From Actinomycetota bacterium (GTDB lineage Bacteria > Actinomycetota > Aquicultoria > Subteraquimicrobiales > UBA9087): 6,213 nt of DNA. Shown piece after piece: positions 4,291-6,213 of this stretch (its first letter is position 1; each line of letters opens with the position of its first letter). The stretch is from positions 1 through 6,213 of the forward strand of contig DNCG01000041.1 in the NCBI GenBank assembly GCA_003491635.1. The letters are read 5' to 3'. The notes beneath the pieces were generated by a model, which worked only from the letters and a program-made list of their open reading frames with translations, was not told the DNA's origin and did no database searches. Position numbers and translations under genes: made by a program.

Positions 4291-6213
4291 CTACGTGGTA
4301 GATTTTGTGGCGAAGTTGGCTATTACCGCTTGGCCGAGGGATATCCCGCCATCGTTGGCGGGTACTTTTTTGTGTGTCAGGACGTCAAAGCCGGCCTCTC
4401 TGAGTTTCCTCGTTAGCTTGGTCAGAAGGTAAAGATTTTGAAAAACCCCACCGCTTAAGGCTACTCGATTGAGCTTCTCTTCTTCCCTCAATCTCTCGCA
4501 GATTTCGGTCGAGAAATTAACCACACTATTGTGAAACTTCGCTGAGATGACCGATGATGAAGTGCCTTTCTCCAAATCTTTGACCACCCCTCTGACGATG
4601 GCCTCGGTGTCGATGACCAGTGGGGAGTCGGGAGTGGGGAGTCGGGAGTCTTGGATTTCGAAGGGATAGCATTCTTTCACATCTTGGTCGGCCATCATCT
4701 CGAGCTCAACGGCGGCCTGTCCCTCATAATCGATCACGCTTCTCACTCCAAGGAGCGCGGAGACGGCGTCGAAAAGCCTCCCGCAGCTTGACGTGATCGG
4801 GGAGTTCAGGTTTTTATCGAGTTGATTCTTCATGATTTTGACCTCATCCTTCCTCAACGATCCGACGAAATCTATCTTTAGCTTTTCGTAGTCCTCCCCG
4901 AAGAGAGAGTAGAGGTAGCTGAAGGCCATTCTGTATGGTCTTTTTATCGCGGCTTCCCCACCGGGCATCGGGAAGTACCTTAGGTGTGCAGCTCGTCTGA
5001 AACCTCTCCAGTCGGCTATGAGGATTTCTCCTCCCCAGATGGTGCCATCGCTACCGTATCCTGTCCCGTCGTAGGAGAGCCCAATGACCCTTCCCTCGAC
5101 GCCGTTTTCCGCCGTGCAACTGGCGATGTGGGCGTGGTGGTGTTGAACTTCAACGAGGGGGATACCCTTCAATGATTTGGCGAATTTAGTAGAGAGATAT
5201 TCGGGGTGCAAATCGTGGGCGACCATTTTGTGTTTAATCCTGAATAGTTTCACGTAGAGGTTCAAGGTGGTTTCGAAGTGTTCCAGGGTCTCGAGGTTTT
5301 CCATGTCCCCGATATGCTGGCTGACGAAGGCGTAGTTCTCTTTCGTCAGGCAGAAGGTGTTCTTGAGTTCCGGTCCGACGGCCAGTATTTCTTGAGCTTT
5401 GAAGGGTAGCTGGATGGGGAAGGGGGCGAAACTTCTGGCCCGGCGGATCAGTGTCATCTCCCCTCCGGTGAGGCGAACAACGGAGTCGTCGTAGCGGGAG
5501 TAGATCTCCCTGTCGTGCTTCAGAAAGTAGTCGGCGATGTGCCCCAATCTTTGCAGGGCCTCCTCATTTTCCATAGCGATCGGCTCCTCGCTTATGTTTC
5601 CACTTGTCATCACAAGGGCCATCTTTGATTCTCTGAGGAGGATATAGTGAAGGGGGGTGTAGGGGAGCATCACCCCTAGATATTTGTTGTTTGGGGCGAC
5701 CCCTGGGGATATCGTCGACTCCGGTTTTTTGAGGAGCAGGACGATCGGTCTCTGGGGACTTTTGAGCACCCGCTCTTCCTCCAGGGAGACGAAGCAGTGT
5801 CTCTTGACCTCGTCGATGTCGTGAATCATTACGGCCAGCGGCTTGTCGGGGCGCCTTTTTCTCCTCCTCAGCTCAATCACCGCTCGATCGTTCTCCGCGT
5901 CACAGGCGAGGTGGAATCCCCCCAGCCCCTTGATGGCAACAATTTCCCCTTCCTTCAGCGGTTTGATGGTCTCTGTGATGGGATCTTCACATCGAATCAC
6001 ACTCCCAACTCTCGACTCCCCACTCCCCACTAACGTAAGTTTAGGTCCACATTCCGGGCAAGCATTGGGTTGGGCGTGAAATCTGCGGTTGGTGGGGTCG
6101 TCGTATTCCGCCTGACATTCCGGACACATCTTGAATATCCCCATCGTCGTCTTTGGGCGATCATAGGGAATGTCCTCGATGATGGTGAAGCGAGGGCCGC
6201 AATTCGTGCAGTT
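4291..6213 (-). CDS. hypF: Carbamoyltransferase HypF, [NiFe]-hydrogenase maturation; 5' end beyond window
   Basis: HypF converts carbamoyl phosphate and ATP to a carbamoyl adenylate and passes the carbamoyl group to the C-terminal Cys of HypE, the precursor of the hydrogenase CN ligands. The frame is open from the right edge to TAG at 4291-4293: 640 visible codons of a family near 750-770. The N-terminal acylphosphatase domain and the first zinc-finger half are missing. Visible in order (numbering from the edge): the second half of zinc finger 1 (CTNC, 2-5); zinc finger 2 (CPEC 30-33, CPEC 52-55, with RRFHAQPNACPECGP); a YrdC-like domain (about 78-255) with IVAIKGLGGFHLACDA and MTSGNISEEPIA; and a Kae1-like domain with metal-binding HHHAH (358-362), SYDGTGYGSDGTIWGGE (380-396), CGRLFDAVSALLG (477-489), SGGVFQN (587-593) and VPANDGGISLGQ (617-628). 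The internal ATG at 6144 is not the start, because conserved zinc-finger sequence precedes it. Two heptamer-repeat blocks are translated in linkers. No other hyp gene is visible. Confidence 0.98.
   Translation of the reverse strand, partial: NCTNCGPRFTIIEDIPYDRPKTTMGIFKMCPECQAEYDDPTNRRFHAQPNACPECGPKLTLVGSGESRVGSVIRCEDPITETIKPLKEGEIVAIKGLGGFHLACDAENDRAVIELRRRKRRPDKPLAVMIHDIDEVKRHCFVSLEEERVLKSPQRPIVLLLKKPESTISPGVAPNNKYLGVMLPYTPLHYILLRESKMALVMTSGNISEEPIAMENEEALQRLGHIADYFLKHDREIYSRYDDSVVRLTGGEMTLIRRARSFAPFPIQLPFKAQEILAVGPELKNTFCLTKENYAFVSQHIGDMENLETLEHFETTLNLYVKLFRIKHKMVAHDLHPEYLSTKFAKSLKGIPLVEVQHHHAHIASCTAENGVEGRVIGLSYDGTGYGSDGTIWGGEILIADWRGFRRAAHLRYFPMPGGEAAIKRPYRMAFSYLYSLFGEDYEKLKIDFVGSLRKDEVKIMKNQLDKNLNSPITSSCGRLFDAVSALLGVRSVIDYEGQAAVELEMMADQDVKECYPFEIQDSRLPTPDSPLVIDTEAIVRGVVKDLEKGTSSSVISAKFHNSVVNFSTEICERLREEEKLNRVALSGGVFQNLYLLTKLTRKLREAGFDVLTHKKVPANDGGISLGQAVIANFATKSTT
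4622..4649. repeat. Heptanucleotide tandem repeat, 4 units (SGGGAGT on plus), within hypF
   Basis: Four exact-phase heptamers lie in a row: GGGGAGT, CGGGAGT, GGGGAGT, CGGGAGT. Read on the coding strand they give DSRLPTPDSP, visible HypF residues 522-531, in a stretch of the Kae1-like domain after YPFEIQ where the family usually has a shorter variable linker. The reading frame is kept. The repeat type recalls the short tandem heptanucleotide repeats known from cyanobacteria and others. A related block in opposite orientation lies at 6001-6028. Confidence 0.85.
6001..6028. repeat. Heptanucleotide tandem repeat, 4 units (ACTCCCN on plus), within hypF
   Basis: The four heptamers are ACTCCCA, ACTCTCG, ACTCCCC, ACTCCCC, again 28 bases but inverted relative to the block at 4622-4649 and slightly diverged. 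The coding strand reads VGSGESRVGS (visible residues 62-71), in the linker between zinc finger 2 and the YrdC-like domain, where HypF proteins vary in length. Frame is preserved. Confidence 0.75.

Noticed and set aside
4245..4301. Short plus-strand ORF (18 codons, MVFVDTDYCEFV start) after a GAGGAGA sequence, overlapping the hypF 3' end
   Set aside because: Spacing to the ATG is too tight, it is very short, overlaps hypF in antisense and resembles nothing I recognise.
6142..6144. ATG 6144 as the start of hypF
   Set aside because: The 23 codons upstream to the window edge are open and encode CTNCGPRFTIIEDIPYDRP, the conserved first zinc-finger half, so the true start lies outside.

Overview
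The window (mid-GC bacterial DNA) holds two protein genes, both read on the minus strand and both cut by a window edge. From right to left in transcription order they are hypF (6213 to 4291, 5' end missing) and nrdJ (4075 to 1, 3' end missing), with a 215-base intergenic region between them. The plus strand carries no credible gene.

hypF encodes the carbamoyltransferase that starts synthesis of the CN ligands of [NiFe]-hydrogenases. nrdJ encodes an adenosylcobalamin-dependent (class II, oxygen-independent) ribonucleotide reductase. Together they suggest a hydrogenase-bearing, B12-using, probably anaerobic or facultative bacterium. A GAAC-N4-GTTC element before nrdJ resembles the LexA box of Firmicutes, Actinobacteria, Chloroflexi and related phyla, but the sequence alone does not fix the taxon.

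The striking part is nrdJ. Its frame is open without a stop for 1358 codons, but about half of that is not reductase. Two LAGLIDADG-type inteins (363 and 357 residues) interrupt it. They sit exactly before the two active-site cysteines of the NPCGEQPLLPYESC segment: the thiyl-radical cysteine and one of the redox-disulfide cysteines. Only 11 extein residues (33 bases) separate them. The reductase cannot have a complete active site until both inteins have been excised.

The inteins are related but in different states. Intein 2 (743-1813) has the canonical His-Asn C-terminus and both acidic endonuclease residues. Intein 1 (1847-2935) ends in Leu-Asp, has Tyr at the block F His position, and has Ser at both endonuclease acid positions. 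It therefore looks like an endonuclease-dead element with an atypical splice junction.

Other signals are a candidate sigma-70-type promoter, a strong ribosome binding site and a LexA-like box before nrdJ; a small intergenic hairpin; and two 28-base blocks of four tandem heptamers (ACTCCCN type) inside hypF, in opposite orientation, each translated in a domain linker.
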